From Dehalogenimonas sp. THU2 (GTDB taxonomy: Bacteria; Chloroflexota; Dehalococcoidia; Dehalococcoidales; Dehalococcoidaceae): DNA of 64,000 nucleotides. The stretch covers positions 1-64,000 of the forward strand of contig NZ_JBDLLU010000010.1 of NCBI RefSeq assembly GCF_039749495.1, in the 5' to 3' direction. Numbering within the stretch: position 1 is the first letter of the stretch; every line of letters begins with the position of its first letter. Position numbers and translations under genes: made by a program. Below the pieces are notes generated by a model. It did no database searches. It had not been told where the DNA came from and saw nothing but the letters and a program-made list of their open reading frames with translations. Positions 34,415 to 42,846 of the stretch are shown here, in pieces.

Positions 34415-35152
34415 TCAGACGGTTTCAGTAAAGCACAGACAGCGCCGGGACAATAGCTCCGGCGCTGTCTGTGCTTCAATATCCAACAGGTGGGGCGCCA
34501 CTACTAAGCGCCTCATTTCGTTGTCGGTGGTAACCAAACCCTCTTCCCGGAGCGATTTGAGGACATTAGTCACCGTGACCCGGGAGGTACCGATCATCGC
34601 CCCCAGATCGTCATGAGTCAGGCGGAAACCAAGTCGAATTCCGTTTGGTATTATTTCGCCGTTATTGCGGGCTAACCGGCCCAGTGTCCGCAAAATCCGG
34701 TCGCGGGCATCATAAATCGCAACATCGGCCAGGTGCTCGGTCAATTGCGAGAGTTTATCGGCCATAACCTTGATGACCCGGGTAGCCATGGCCGGATGCC
34801 CGGACAGCATCGCTTCCAGTTCCTTCTTAAAACAGGCGCAAACCCGGGTGTCTTCCACCGCTTCGGCGTTGAAGGTGCGACGATTTTCGGCAAACAGGAT
34901 TTCCTCACCGAAGAGGTCGTTCAACCCCAGGTAACCCAGGGTAATCTCCCGGCCGTCTTCAGATATTTTGAAAAGCCTGATCCGTCCGGCGGTAACCAGA
35001 AATACGGCTTCGGCGGCATCACCTTCATTGAAAAGGCAATCGCCGCGCCGGTATTCCAGTCGCCGTACCGCGGAACGTTGAAGTTCCGCCCGCTCTTCAT
35101 TGGACAAGGCTGCGAAGAGCCACATATCGGTCATGCAGCCGAGTCTGGTCAT
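34415..35152 (-). CDS. Crp/Fnr-family transcription regulator
   Basis: A 245-residue regulator: cyclic-nucleotide-binding-like domain (RRLEYRRGDCLFNEGD, FLVTAGRIRLF, LGLNDLFGEEILF), a dimer helix (MADKLSQLTEHLADV) and a C-terminal winged helix with LTHDDLGAMIGTSRVTVTNV. There is no Fnr-type N-terminal Cys cluster. The last about 15 residues (ELLSRRCLCFTETV region) are encoded by an 18-bp perfect hairpin that probably also serves as terminator. It starts eight bases after the peptidase gene, so the two are probably one transcript. Confidence 0.92.
   Translation of the reverse strand: MTRLGCMTDMWLFAALSNEERAELQRSAVRRLEYRRGDCLFNEGDAAEAVFLVTAGRIRLFKISEDGREITLGYLGLNDLFGEEILFAENRRTFNAEAVEDTRVCACFKKELEAMLSGHPAMATRVIKVMADKLSQLTEHLADVAIYDARDRILRTLGRLARNNGEIIPNGIRLGFRLTHDDLGAMIGTSRVTVTNVLKSLREEGLVTTDNEMRRLVVAPHLLDIEAQTAPELLSRRCLCFTETV
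34431..34476. terminator. 18-bp perfect hairpin overlapping the Crp/Fnr stop region
   Basis: AAGCACAGACAGCGCCGG (34431-34448) pairs without mismatch to 34459-34476; loop of ten. It lies between two convergent genes and inside the end of one of them. There is no long T run, so its efficiency is uncertain. Confidence 0.65.
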
Positions 35153-35160
35153 CGGCCCGC

Positions 35161-35835
35161 CTAGCGTCTTCCGCCTACCAGCAGCATCACGAAGTACAAC
35201 AGTTGCATCACTGCCTGCAGCATGGCCGCCACGTAGGTCAGGGCCGCCGCGGACAATACCGCTGAGGCGCCGCTGGCTTCGGAAACCGAGACCAGGCCGG
35301 TGGAGCGCAGCATCGTTCGGGCCCGGGTGGAGGCGTTGAACTCCACCGGCAGGGTGATGACCGAGAAGAGCACGGCGGCGCCGAACAGAGCCACGCCGGC
35401 CCAGGCGAGATTCGTAATGGAGAGGATCAGGCCGACGAATACCAGGAGGAAGCCGAATTTGGAGCCCAGGCTGGCTACCGGGTACATGGCGTTGCGTACT
35501 TTGAGCGGGGCATAGGCGGTAGCATGCTGTACGGCGTGTCCCACCTCGTGAGCTACGATACCCAGTGCCGCCACCGAGGCCTTATTAGCGACATCAGGCG
35601 ACAATCTCAATACCTTGCTTCGGGGATCGTAGTGGTCGGACAGTTTACCCTTGGACAGTTCCACCTGGACGTTTTGCAGGTTATGCTGGTCCAGCAGCCA
35701 CCGAGCCGCGGCCAAGCCGGTCATACCCCGGTCGTTGGCCACCTTGCTGTATTTGCCGAAGGTCGAGGAAACCCGCCACTGGGCATAAAGCATCAGCAGC
35801 AGCGGGGGGATGATAAAGGCTAGATAAAGACCCAT
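35161..35835 (-). CDS. neutral zinc metallopeptidase, YugP family
   Basis: A 224-residue membrane peptidase of PF04298: N-terminal helix, GMTGLAAARWLLDQHNL, SDHYDPRSKVLRLSPDVA, the zinc site IVAHEVGHAVQHA (HExxH) and further helices (about 120-160 and 190-215). Physiological substrates are not known. Its mRNA seems to continue into the Crp/Fnr gene. Confidence 0.93.
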   Translation of the reverse strand: MGLYLAFIIPPLLLMLYAQWRVSSTFGKYSKVANDRGMTGLAAARWLLDQHNLQNVQVELSKGKLSDHYDPRSKVLRLSPDVANKASVAALGIVAHEVGHAVQHATAYAPLKVRNAMYPVASLGSKFGFLLVFVGLILSITNLAWAGVALFGAAVLFSVITLPVEFNASTRARTMLRSTGLVSVSEASGASAVLSAAALTYVAAMLQAVMQLLYFVMLLVGGRR

Positions 35836-35942
35836 CGCATCCTCCTGTTAGACATAACGATGTATCAGTATTATACCAGACTACTCGTGAAGGCTCAATC
35901 GGGGCTTTTTAATCAGTCATCGCCACGAAAACCGACCGTTTT

Positions 35943-35972
35943 TGTAGGGGCCGATCTCAGATCGGCCCTGGG
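35943..35972. repeat. TGTAGGGGC palindromic repeat
   Basis: TTTGTAGGGG CCGATCTCAG-type unit: GGGGCCGATC with GATCGGCCC around TCA. A similar TGTAGGGGC palindrome lies at 45741. The 285-base gap (35836-36121) holds no gene. Confidence 0.6.
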
Positions 35973-36121
35973 GTGGGGCGATCGCCGAAAAACTGCTGGT
36001 TACGGTTGTCCTGTCGCACGTTGTCAACGGGTCATCAAGTTGCTGCATCACAACTGACCGGCATCAATGTGTCATGCGCTGTCCAGGGGTTATGCCTTTA
36101 GAAATTACTTCGACAGTGATC

Positions 36122-37996
36122 CTACTCCCGACTTCGCCGTGCCAGCGTTTCCTCGCACTCAGCCACCAGGTTATGCAAACCGCAGGCCAGGCAGGGATTA
36201 TCGTGACAGTCTCCGGTGGCTTCCTCCGCCAGGGCGCGCCGGTACTCCCGCTTTAGATAGGTCTCGCTTACCCCGCTTTCGATATGCGACCATGGGAAAA
36301 CTTCTTCCAGGGGCCGCATCCGCTGGGCATAGAAGGCCGGGTCCAGGCTGGCCTCGGCGAAGGCCTCCGCCCAGCGTTCCCAGCTGAAGAACTCCGTCCA
36401 GCCGTCCAGGCTGCTGCCCCGCCGCCAGGCGCCGTGGATGACCCGGGACATTCTCCGGTCGCCGCGGGCAATGGCCGCTTCCAAGAAACTGGCTTTGGGT
36501 TCAGACCATGACATGCGGATGCCCTTGTTCTTCACCCGGTCAAGGAGGTGGCGCTGTTTGGCGATGATGGTCTCTTCATCGTCCTGCGCGGCCCATTGGA
36601 ATGGAGTATGAGGTTTGGGAATGAAGGTGGCCAGGCTGACGCGGAGGGCTGGACGGCGCCCCGGAGCCCCTCTGCCCAGGCTATACACCCGGTGCAGCAT
36701 TTCGGCCATGGCCGTGAGGTCGTCCAGCGATTCTGTTGGCAGTCCCAGCATGTAGTACAGTTTTAGCGTTGTCCAGCCCCGCTCGAAAGCGGCGCCGACG
36801 GTGTCCAGTATCTCTTCCTCAGGGATGACCTTATTGATCACCCGCCCCAGTCGGGGGCTGGCAGCTTCCGGAGCAAAAGTCAGGCCACTCCGGCGCTTCT
36901 CCGGCAGGCTTTCCACCAGGGCTACGGAGCCGGGGGTAACGCGCAGGCTGGGCAGGGAGATGGCGATATGCCGCTCTTTTTGGCGCTCCGCCAGCCTGGC
37001 CACCAGTTCTTCGATGCCGTCGTAATCCGATGTCGATAACGACAGGAGCGATATCTCGTCATAACCGGTATTGCGGATGATGGCGTCGGCAGCGTCCAGC
37101 ACTTCCTGGTGAGGGCGCTGGCGAGCCGGCCGATAGACCACCCCGGCGTGGCAGAAACGGCAACCCCGGACACAGCCGCGGGAGATCTCGATAACCCCCC
37201 GATCCTGCACCGCTTCCACATAGGGAACCACCGGCTTGACCACGGGCGGCGGCAATTTCTGGATGATGCGCCGCTTGATCTTCGCCGGCGCGACGGGATT
37301 ATTCGGTTCTACTGCGGCCACCGTACCGTCGTCGTTATAGCTCACGTTATAGAACGAAGGGATATAGATGCCGTCGATAGCGGCCAACCGGCGCAGCAGA
37401 TCGGTTTTGCCGTCCGGTTTGCCTTCACCCTGCCATCCGGCGAAGATGTCGAGGAATTCCGATATCGAGTCTTCGGCGTCGCCGACGAAGATAACGTCGA
37501 TGAAATCAGCCACCGGCTCCGGATTGAAGACCGAGGTGCCGCCGGCGATAACCAGAGGGGCATTTTCATCCCGCTCGGACGCCCAGGCCGGTATGCCGGA
37601 CAGGTCCAGCATCTCCAGCATGGTGGTGAACGACAGTTCCGCCCCCAATGAGAAGCCGACGATATCGAATTCTTTCACCGGGCGGTGGTTTTCCAGGGTA
37701 AGCAGGCTCAGGCCCTGTTCCCGTATCGCCGTGGCCATATCTGACCACGGCATATAAACACGTTCGGCCAGGGCATCGGCGCGGCGGCCTATGATTTCGT
37801 ATAGAATCGGCAGTGATAGGTTGGCCATGCCCACTTCGTAAAGATCTGGAAAGGCCAGCGCCACCTTTACGGGTGTCTGCCTGAAGTCTTTGATGACGGC
37901 GTTCCACTCCCCACCGGTGTAGCGGGCTGGTTTTTGAACCTTATTTAAGATAGCGTCGGGATAACCCAAAATTGTCTCCTCGTTGTTTAAATCCAA
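36122..37996 (-). CDS. radical SAM protein with B12-binding-like domain (TIGR03960 type)
   Basis: A 624-residue radical SAM protein. The N-terminal part (about 40-160) is the B12-binding-like Rossmann domain (VALAFPDLYEVGMANLSLPI, VIAGGTSVFNPEP). The [4Fe-4S]/SAM site is GCVRGCRFCHAG near residue 275 (C-x3-C-x2-C). A short CHDNPCLACG cluster near the C-terminus could bind metal. Start is TTG 37996, with no better codon nearby. In many Gram-positives this family stands near rplU-rpmA-obgE, and obgE is 3 kb away here. The reaction is not known. Confidence 0.88.
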   Translation of the reverse strand: MDLNNEETILGYPDAILNKVQKPARYTGGEWNAVIKDFRQTPVKVALAFPDLYEVGMANLSLPILYEIIGRRADALAERVYMPWSDMATAIREQGLSLLTLENHRPVKEFDIVGFSLGAELSFTTMLEMLDLSGIPAWASERDENAPLVIAGGTSVFNPEPVADFIDVIFVGDAEDSISEFLDIFAGWQGEGKPDGKTDLLRRLAAIDGIYIPSFYNVSYNDDGTVAAVEPNNPVAPAKIKRRIIQKLPPPVVKPVVPYVEAVQDRGVIEISRGCVRGCRFCHAGVVYRPARQRPHQEVLDAADAIIRNTGYDEISLLSLSTSDYDGIEELVARLAERQKERHIAISLPSLRVTPGSVALVESLPEKRRSGLTFAPEAASPRLGRVINKVIPEEEILDTVGAAFERGWTTLKLYYMLGLPTESLDDLTAMAEMLHRVYSLGRGAPGRRPALRVSLATFIPKPHTPFQWAAQDDEETIIAKQRHLLDRVKNKGIRMSWSEPKASFLEAAIARGDRRMSRVIHGAWRRGSSLDGWTEFFSWERWAEAFAEASLDPAFYAQRMRPLEEVFPWSHIESGVSETYLKREYRRALAEEATGDCHDNPCLACGLHNLVAECEETLARRSRE

Positions 37997-38019
37997 AGCG
38001 CCGATCTTAAAAACAGTTT

Positions 38020-38085
38020 TAGATTTTGCATTTTGGTCATTTAAACTTGTTTAGTGCTTAGAAATTAGGATTTAGTATTTTTATC
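38020..38085 (+). repeat. AT-rich dispersed intergenic element
   Basis: TTTTAGATTTTGCATTTTGG, then AACTTGTTTAGTGC and TTAGAAATTAGGATTTAG. Best match is the spacer at 28770. It lies between two convergent-free minus-strand genes and overlaps the end of the MBL gene. Confidence 0.5.
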
Positions 38086-38862
38086 AAGTTCACTGAGCTG
38101 GAACACCATTCCATCCCTCGCGGCGATGACCTTAATTCCCGTCCTGTTCGTCATCCCCTCCGCCGCTTCCCACGGATGCGCGCGCCAGACGTTCATGCCG
38201 AAGTGGGTCAGGATAGCCGCTTTTGGTTTGATTCCGGCGATGATCTTCTCGGCGTCATCCAGCGTCAGGTGGTCCACGGTCGGCCTGGGTTCGGTCAGTA
38301 CCACGTTGATGATCAGCAGGTCGGCTTTATAGGTGTCGATCAGCCCATCGAAGTACCGGGTGTCGGTGATATAGGCGATCGATTTGCCCCCCGCGTGAAA
38401 CACCAGGCCGTAGGTTTCCACCGGATGCCGGTGACGCAGCGGTGTTTCGAATTTCAGTCCTTCAAGGTCGTATTTGCCGCCTTCTTCGAGCGTGATCACC
38501 TCGTCCAGGAATTTCCGCAGGTAGGAGAACATCACCGGCTCGGGCCCGAAGGCGTCGGCGGGGGCATAGAATTTGCCCTTGCCGCGGAAGCCGCCGCCGG
38601 TCATGGCCTCGATCATGACGTTGACGTCGCCGGAGTGGTCCAGGTGGCGGTGGGATAGCATGACGGCGTCCAGTGTTTCCGCCCGCAGCTTGCGCTTGTT
38701 TACCTGGACGATGCAGCCGGGTCCCGGATCGACCAGGACGTTTTTCCCATCGAGAGACAGCCACAGCCCGCCGGAGGCCAGTATCTGGTGAGCCACCATG
38801 ATGCGGGCGCCGCCGGTGCCAAGGAACGTTATCGTGTTATCTGCTCTAACGGATTCAGACAT
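38065..38862 (-). CDS. metallo-beta-lactamase-fold hydrolase
   Basis: A 265-residue MBL-fold protein with ITFLGTGGARIM at the start, VDPGPGCIV, metal motif HRHLDHSGD (HxHxDH), then LRHRHPVETYG and ILTHFGMN. It resembles RNase Z-like or phosphodiesterase-like hydrolases; the substrate cannot be read. On the minus strand, TATACT lies about nine bases before the ATG, so the leader is very short. Confidence 0.9.
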   Translation of the reverse strand: MSESVRADNTITFLGTGGARIMVAHQILASGGLWLSLDGKNVLVDPGPGCIVQVNKRKLRAETLDAVMLSHRHLDHSGDVNVMIEAMTGGGFRGKGKFYAPADAFGPEPVMFSYLRKFLDEVITLEEGGKYDLEGLKFETPLRHRHPVETYGLVFHAGGKSIAYITDTRYFDGLIDTYKADLLIINVVLTEPRPTVDHLTLDDAEKIIAGIKPKAAILTHFGMNVWRAHPWEAAEGMTNRTGIKVIAARDGMVFQLSELDKNTKS

Positions 38863-38965
38863 AACCGTCCAAGTATAGCGGGATTCCGGTACCGACGCTA
38901 TTCAGTATTTACTCTCCGCCGTGCTATTATCTAGGCATTATGAAAGATGTCGAATGGAGGCAGGC

Positions 38966-39709
38966 ATGAACGACCGTCGATTTCTAGTGATCGCCGGCAT
39001 CCTCGCGGTAGCGCTATCGGTTGTGCTGTACGCGCTCCACTACGTCATCTTCGCTGACGCCCACCACATCTTCATCTTTACGCTTCACGATATCGCTTTT
39101 CTCCCTCTCGAGGTATTTCTGGTCGTCGTCGTCATTGAGCGCCTGCTGGCGCAGCGAGAGAAGAAGGCTCTCAATTCCAAGCTCAATATGGTCGTCGGAG
39201 TCTTTTTCATGGCGGTGGGCAACCGGTTGCTGGCTGAACTCCTGACCGATTTTTGCGAGCGGGAAACGCTCTATGGCCATTTCCAGATAAGCAAGGAGTG
39301 GCAGCCTCAGGATTTCCGGCGTGCCCGCGCTGAGGCGCTCAAGATACGGCTGGAGGTGGACTTCGATCGCATTGACCTTAATGGCATTAAAGTATTCCTG
39401 GGCGAGCAGCGGCCTTTCCTGATGAGCCTGATGGAAAATCCCAGCCTGCTCGAACGCGAAGGTTTCACTGATCTCCTGTGGGCGATAACTCATCTGGAAG
39501 AGGAGCTGGAGGCCAGGGATAACCTCTCAGCGCTGCCGGAGTCCGATCTCAAGCACCTAGAAGGCGATATCAACCGTTTTTATGACCGGCTGGTGGCCGA
39601 GTGGTTGATCTATGCCGAACACCTGAAAGCCCATTACCCTTATTTTTATTCCCTGCTGCTGCGAACCCATCCGTTCCAGAAGGAGCCGTCGGTAATCGTC
39701 AGGAATTGA
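38966..39709 (+). CDS. two-helix membrane protein with helical cytoplasmic tail
   Basis: Not recognised. From ATG 38966 (GGAGG before it) it has 247 residues: two hydrophobic segments (about 5-25 and 37-58), a third weaker one near 75-90, then a charged, mostly helical domain ending YFYSLLLRTHPFQKEP. TLHDIAFLPLEVFLVVVVIERLL between the helices is unusual in its His/Asp content. Alone in its transcription unit. Confidence 0.75.
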   Translation: MNDRRFLVIAGILAVALSVVLYALHYVIFADAHHIFIFTLHDIAFLPLEVFLVVVVIERLLAQREKKALNSKLNMVVGVFFMAVGNRLLAELLTDFCERETLYGHFQISKEWQPQDFRRARAEALKIRLEVDFDRIDLNGIKVFLGEQRPFLMSLMENPSLLEREGFTDLLWAITHLEEELEARDNLSALPESDLKHLEGDINRFYDRLVAEWLIYAEHLKAHYPYFYSLLLRTHPFQKEPSVIVRN

Positions 39710-39733
39710 GGCGATTACCGAAGATCGTTCGGG

Positions 39734-41023
39734 TTAAACCCCGGATCGAACCGCACCCAGGAGGGGATCGGGTTCGGCCTCCTCCTCGAGGGGCGTCAGT
39801 GTCAGCAGCCGCCTGGCGGTATGGGGATAGCGGGCGATGAAAAGCAGTTCGTCCTCGACGAGCGGCTTATGTGACAACACGTTGGCATAGCGCACCAGCT
39901 CCAGCACCTGCTGCGCTTCTTCCTTGTCCTTGAAACGCCAGGACATGCGCTCGCCCATGATATGGGAGAAACCGGAGATGCCGGAGTATTCGCCGGCGCA
40001 GATTTCGCGTCCGGTATCGACATATTCCGGTTCGCCGCGGCCCAGTTCCTCGCAGCCGTACAGTTCGTAGTTATGCGGGTCCTTGAGGATGCCGTCGGCG
40101 TGGATGCCGGACTCGTGAGCGAAAGCGTTGGCGCCGACGCCGGGCTGGTTGATGGGAATGGGTACGCCAAATGCGTAAGAAGCGAACTTGGCGATCTTCC
40201 AGCTCTTGGACATATCGATATGGTTGCCCAGTTCGTATTTGCCGGCAAAACTCTTGCTCTTGGTCAGGGCCAGCACCGTGGCGATGAGGTCGGCGTTGCC
40301 GGCCCGTTCGCCGATGCCGTTCAGGGTGGTGTTGATGTAGGCATCCTGGCCGCCGTCTATAACGCCGCGGGCGCCGGCTACCGAGCAGGCTACCGCCATG
40401 CCCAGGTCGCCGTGGCAATGGAGTTCGATAGGCATACCCACCTGTTCCGCCAGCGCGCGGCTGGTTTGATAAATGGAAAACGGGTCGTCGTAACCCAGCG
40501 TATCGCAATACCGCAGCCTGACCGCCCCGTGCGCCTTGGCCGCCAGGCCGTATTCGACCAGGAATTCAACGTCGGTGCGGGAGGCGTCCTCGGCGTTAAC
40601 ACCGACGCTCTCGGCCCCCAGCTTATGTGCGGCGTCTACCGCCGCGGTCATATCCTTAATGACATCCTGGCGCGTCTTTTTGCCCTTGAACTTGCCGTTG
40701 ATCATCTGCGCCGAGGTGGACATGGACAGGTTGACGTGTTTCAGTTCCGGCACCATTTTAAACGCCAGTTCCACGTCGGCGGTGATAGCCCGCAGCCAGC
40801 CCTCGAGGCGGATCGGGGCAATGACGCCCAGTTCGGCCAGTCTCAGGTTAGCCCGCAGGTAGTGGGTTTCATGTTTAGTGGTGGGGAAGCCGAACTCCGA
40901 CTGGAAGACGCCCATCTCCGAGAGGTAGAGGTTGATCATGGTCTTTTCCAGCTTGGACAGCCCCAGGCGCGCAGTCTGCACGCCGTCGCGGTTCGTAACG
41001 TCGATAATATATATCTTGGGCAT
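39734..41023 (-). CDS. Re-citrate synthase candidate (NifV/LeuA family)
   Basis: A 429-residue DRE-TIM metallolyase of the homocitrate/isopropylmalate synthase family: IIDVTNRDGVQTARLGLS (Asp ligand region), LHCHGDLGMAVACS with the H-x-H ligands, TLNGIGERAGNADL. The subgroup with this N-terminus (MPKIYIIDVTNRDGVQ) includes the Dehalococcoides enzyme characterised as Re-citrate synthase, which makes citrate from oxaloacetate and acetyl-CoA. No LeuB, NifV operon or LeuCD is adjacent, so homocitrate or isopropylmalate synthase is less likely but not excluded. Confidence 0.82.
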   Translation of the reverse strand: MPKIYIIDVTNRDGVQTARLGLSKLEKTMINLYLSEMGVFQSEFGFPTTKHETHYLRANLRLAELGVIAPIRLEGWLRAITADVELAFKMVPELKHVNLSMSTSAQMINGKFKGKKTRQDVIKDMTAAVDAAHKLGAESVGVNAEDASRTDVEFLVEYGLAAKAHGAVRLRYCDTLGYDDPFSIYQTSRALAEQVGMPIELHCHGDLGMAVACSVAGARGVIDGGQDAYINTTLNGIGERAGNADLIATVLALTKSKSFAGKYELGNHIDMSKSWKIAKFASYAFGVPIPINQPGVGANAFAHESGIHADGILKDPHNYELYGCEELGRGEPEYVDTGREICAGEYSGISGFSHIMGERMSWRFKDKEEAQQVLELVRYANVLSHKPLVEDELLFIARYPHTARRLLTLTPLEEEAEPDPLLGAVRSGV

Positions 41024-41259
41024 ATTTCACCTCGATGAAGCACTTGTATGAAGGGGGAATAACGTATTATGGTAACACAACATGACGCTTTGGGGCAATG
41101 ACCGGGTACCTGATTCCTAATCTCCCATGGAAAGTTTTCATTGTCCGGGCTTAACGACTGCTCTTTCCGCGACTCCGCAGGCTGACCACTTATACCGGCA
41201 CTTTACCTCCCGCCTGCTGATTGGTATATTGGGAACAAATTTACCGGAGGAGCGAAACC

Positions 41260-41610
41260 ATGCTTGAGAACCTGCCCGTCACGACCGTCGAGGCCATGCT
41301 GGATACCTTGCCCATCGACCTGACCTTCATGGATGCCGGGAACCGCATCCGCTGGTTCTCAGCCCACCGCATCTTCAACCGTCCACCCGAGTGTCTTGGA
41401 CAGAACGTCCGGGAGTGCCACCAGGAGTCTAGCTGGCCTGCCATCGACCGGATGGTGGCGGACTTCAAGTCCGGCGCCTGCGACTTGGAGGAACACGTCA
41501 TAGATAAAAGCGACGGGCGAAAGATCCGCATCCTCTATCTGGCCGTCCGTGACGCCTCACAGCAATACCTGGGGCTGGTAGAGATGGCGGAGGAGATCGA
41601 AAAGACCTAA
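41260..41610 (+). CDS. single PAS-domain protein
   Basis: A 116-residue stand-alone PAS domain similar to the C-terminal part of DUF438 proteins: LPVTTVEAMLDTLPIDLTFM, NRIRWFS, IFNRPPECLGQNVRECH, FKSGACDLEEHV and ILYLAVRDASQQYLGLVEMA. A cofactor (heme or flavin) is possible but no ligand is certain. I use ATG 41260 after CGGAGGAG rather than codons further upstream. No output domain is attached. Confidence 0.85.
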   Translation: MLENLPVTTVEAMLDTLPIDLTFMDAGNRIRWFSAHRIFNRPPECLGQNVRECHQESSWPAIDRMVADFKSGACDLEEHVIDKSDGRKIRILYLAVRDASQQYLGLVEMAEEIEKT

Positions 41611-41742
41611 CGCCAGCCCCGGACAACCGCAACACATTCTTTACGTATGGTTGCGGAACCAAAATACGTATCTTTACGGATTGCCCATCATACGTCGAGC
41701 GTGCCAAGATTTACCCCGATGAACGTCGCGGGGGGGATGAAA

Positions 41743-42180
41743 ATGCCGACACAGAACCGATACCGGGAACCGTTCCTGGAATTTATACCTTATCTAAGCA
41801 AGCTCGATATGCCAACGGAAATTGTTGACCGGTGTCGGAGTGTTTTCGAGCGCTGTTCCGCTATGTCGCCGGAACCGGTGGCCGAAATTTTCATTTCCGA
41901 AACTCTGACGGACGGGAAACGCAAATACGACGACTTGATGTGCTTCTCTGCCAACTACTGCGTAACTGCCAAGGATTTTACCCGGCAAATCGATATCTTT
42001 CTGCTACCGATCACCAAAAGGTTTACCAACTATCCCTTTGTTGACGGTGATTACGTTTACAATGAGGTGCGCTGCGATCCCGGTTTCGTTTTATTATTTA
42101 AAGCCGTAGGATATAACTTTGAGTGCATGACCCGTATTTTTAACAAGTATATCGAGCCCAATCTGGCTCCGCCGGAATAA
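41743..42180 (+). CDS. protein of unknown function
   Basis: Not recognised. 145 residues from ATG 41743, just after a G-run that can act as ribosome binding site (ATG 41719 or 41737 are alternatives). It is rich in aromatic residues with Cys-Cys spacing (FERCSAMSPEP, MCFSANYCVTAKDF, EVRCDPGF, NFECMTRIF) and no signal or helix. Monocistronic. Confidence 0.65.
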   Translation: MPTQNRYREPFLEFIPYLSKLDMPTEIVDRCRSVFERCSAMSPEPVAEIFISETLTDGKRKYDDLMCFSANYCVTAKDFTRQIDIFLLPITKRFTNYPFVDGDYVYNEVRCDPGFVLLFKAVGYNFECMTRIFNKYIEPNLAPPE

Positions 42181-42181
42181 G

Positions 42182-42316
42182 CTACATAGGGCAGTTCCCG
42201 GTAAACCGGGCGCCGCAGACCTCGTTGAGACAACACTTGACCTCGAAAGGGGTTTCGGCCGGCCACCATTCCTGGGGCTCGTAGCACTTAAAGAGCCGCC
42301 GGTACACCGCCTTCAA
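42182..42316 (-). pseudogene. truncated endonuclease III-like N-terminus (44 residues)
   Basis: Starting with TTG 42316, which overlaps the trmO stop (TTGA), a 44-residue frame reads MKAVYRRLFKCYEPQEWWPA-ETPFEV and then KCCLNEVCGARFTGNCPM before TAG. The first 26 residues match the N-terminus of endonuclease III-related HhH-GPD proteins (YxPQxWWPAETPFEV), but the rest of that enzyme is missing, so this looks like the remnant of a deletion. A small functional Cys-rich protein cannot be ruled out, given the coupled start. Confidence 0.5.
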
Positions 42317-42783
42317 TTTTTGCGCTGGTGCCTAGTCGTCCATTCCGGCGCCGTCGCGCCTCCTTCCGGTGAATCGTAGCCGGGGATGAAGGGCTTGATG
42401 TCCAGCACCGGCGTGCCGTCTATGGCGTCCAGCCCCTGCACCACCAGTACATTGTCCCGCCGCTCCAGCAGCCGCACCGTGGCCCGGCCCAGGGAATTCG
42501 GCCGGTACGGGCTCCGGGAGGCAAAGACGCCCACCGGCGGCAAGTCTTTGCGTCCGCGCGGGAAAACCTTGAGCGCCATCTTGGCCTTGTCGGTAGCCCG
42601 GTGCATCCACCAGTAAACCATGATGTGGGAAAAATCCGTCAAGCCGTCCAGCCCCTCGGCCAGGGCGGGATCGATCTCTATCTCCGCCACGACCTCACGC
42701 CAGTCGAAGCCGTCGGCGGGTTTTTCCGTGACCGGGCTTTTAATCCGCCCGATAGGTCTAAGTTCCATGGTGAGTTCTGTCAT
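42313..42783 (-). CDS. trmO: tRNA N6-methyltransferase TrmO (TsaA family)
   Basis: TrmO methylates the t6A37 of tRNA-Thr. The 156-residue protein has the TsaA fold signature: ELRPIGRIKSPVTEKP, LTDFSHIMVYWWMHRA, GVFASRSPYRPNSLGRATVRL (RSPxRPNxIG motif) and GTPVLDIKPFIPGYD. fmt is upstream on the same strand with a 63-base gap; the two are both tRNA-related. Confidence 0.93.
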   Translation of the reverse strand: MTELTMELRPIGRIKSPVTEKPADGFDWREVVAEIEIDPALAEGLDGLTDFSHIMVYWWMHRATDKAKMALKVFPRGRKDLPPVGVFASRSPYRPNSLGRATVRLLERRDNVLVVQGLDAIDGTPVLDIKPFIPGYDSPEGGATAPEWTTRHQRKN

Positions 42784-42846
42784 CGCATTCCCGTTCGCGT
42801 GGTCAGCCGTGAGATCCCACGAATTTTTTCACCGATGTTGACCGGC

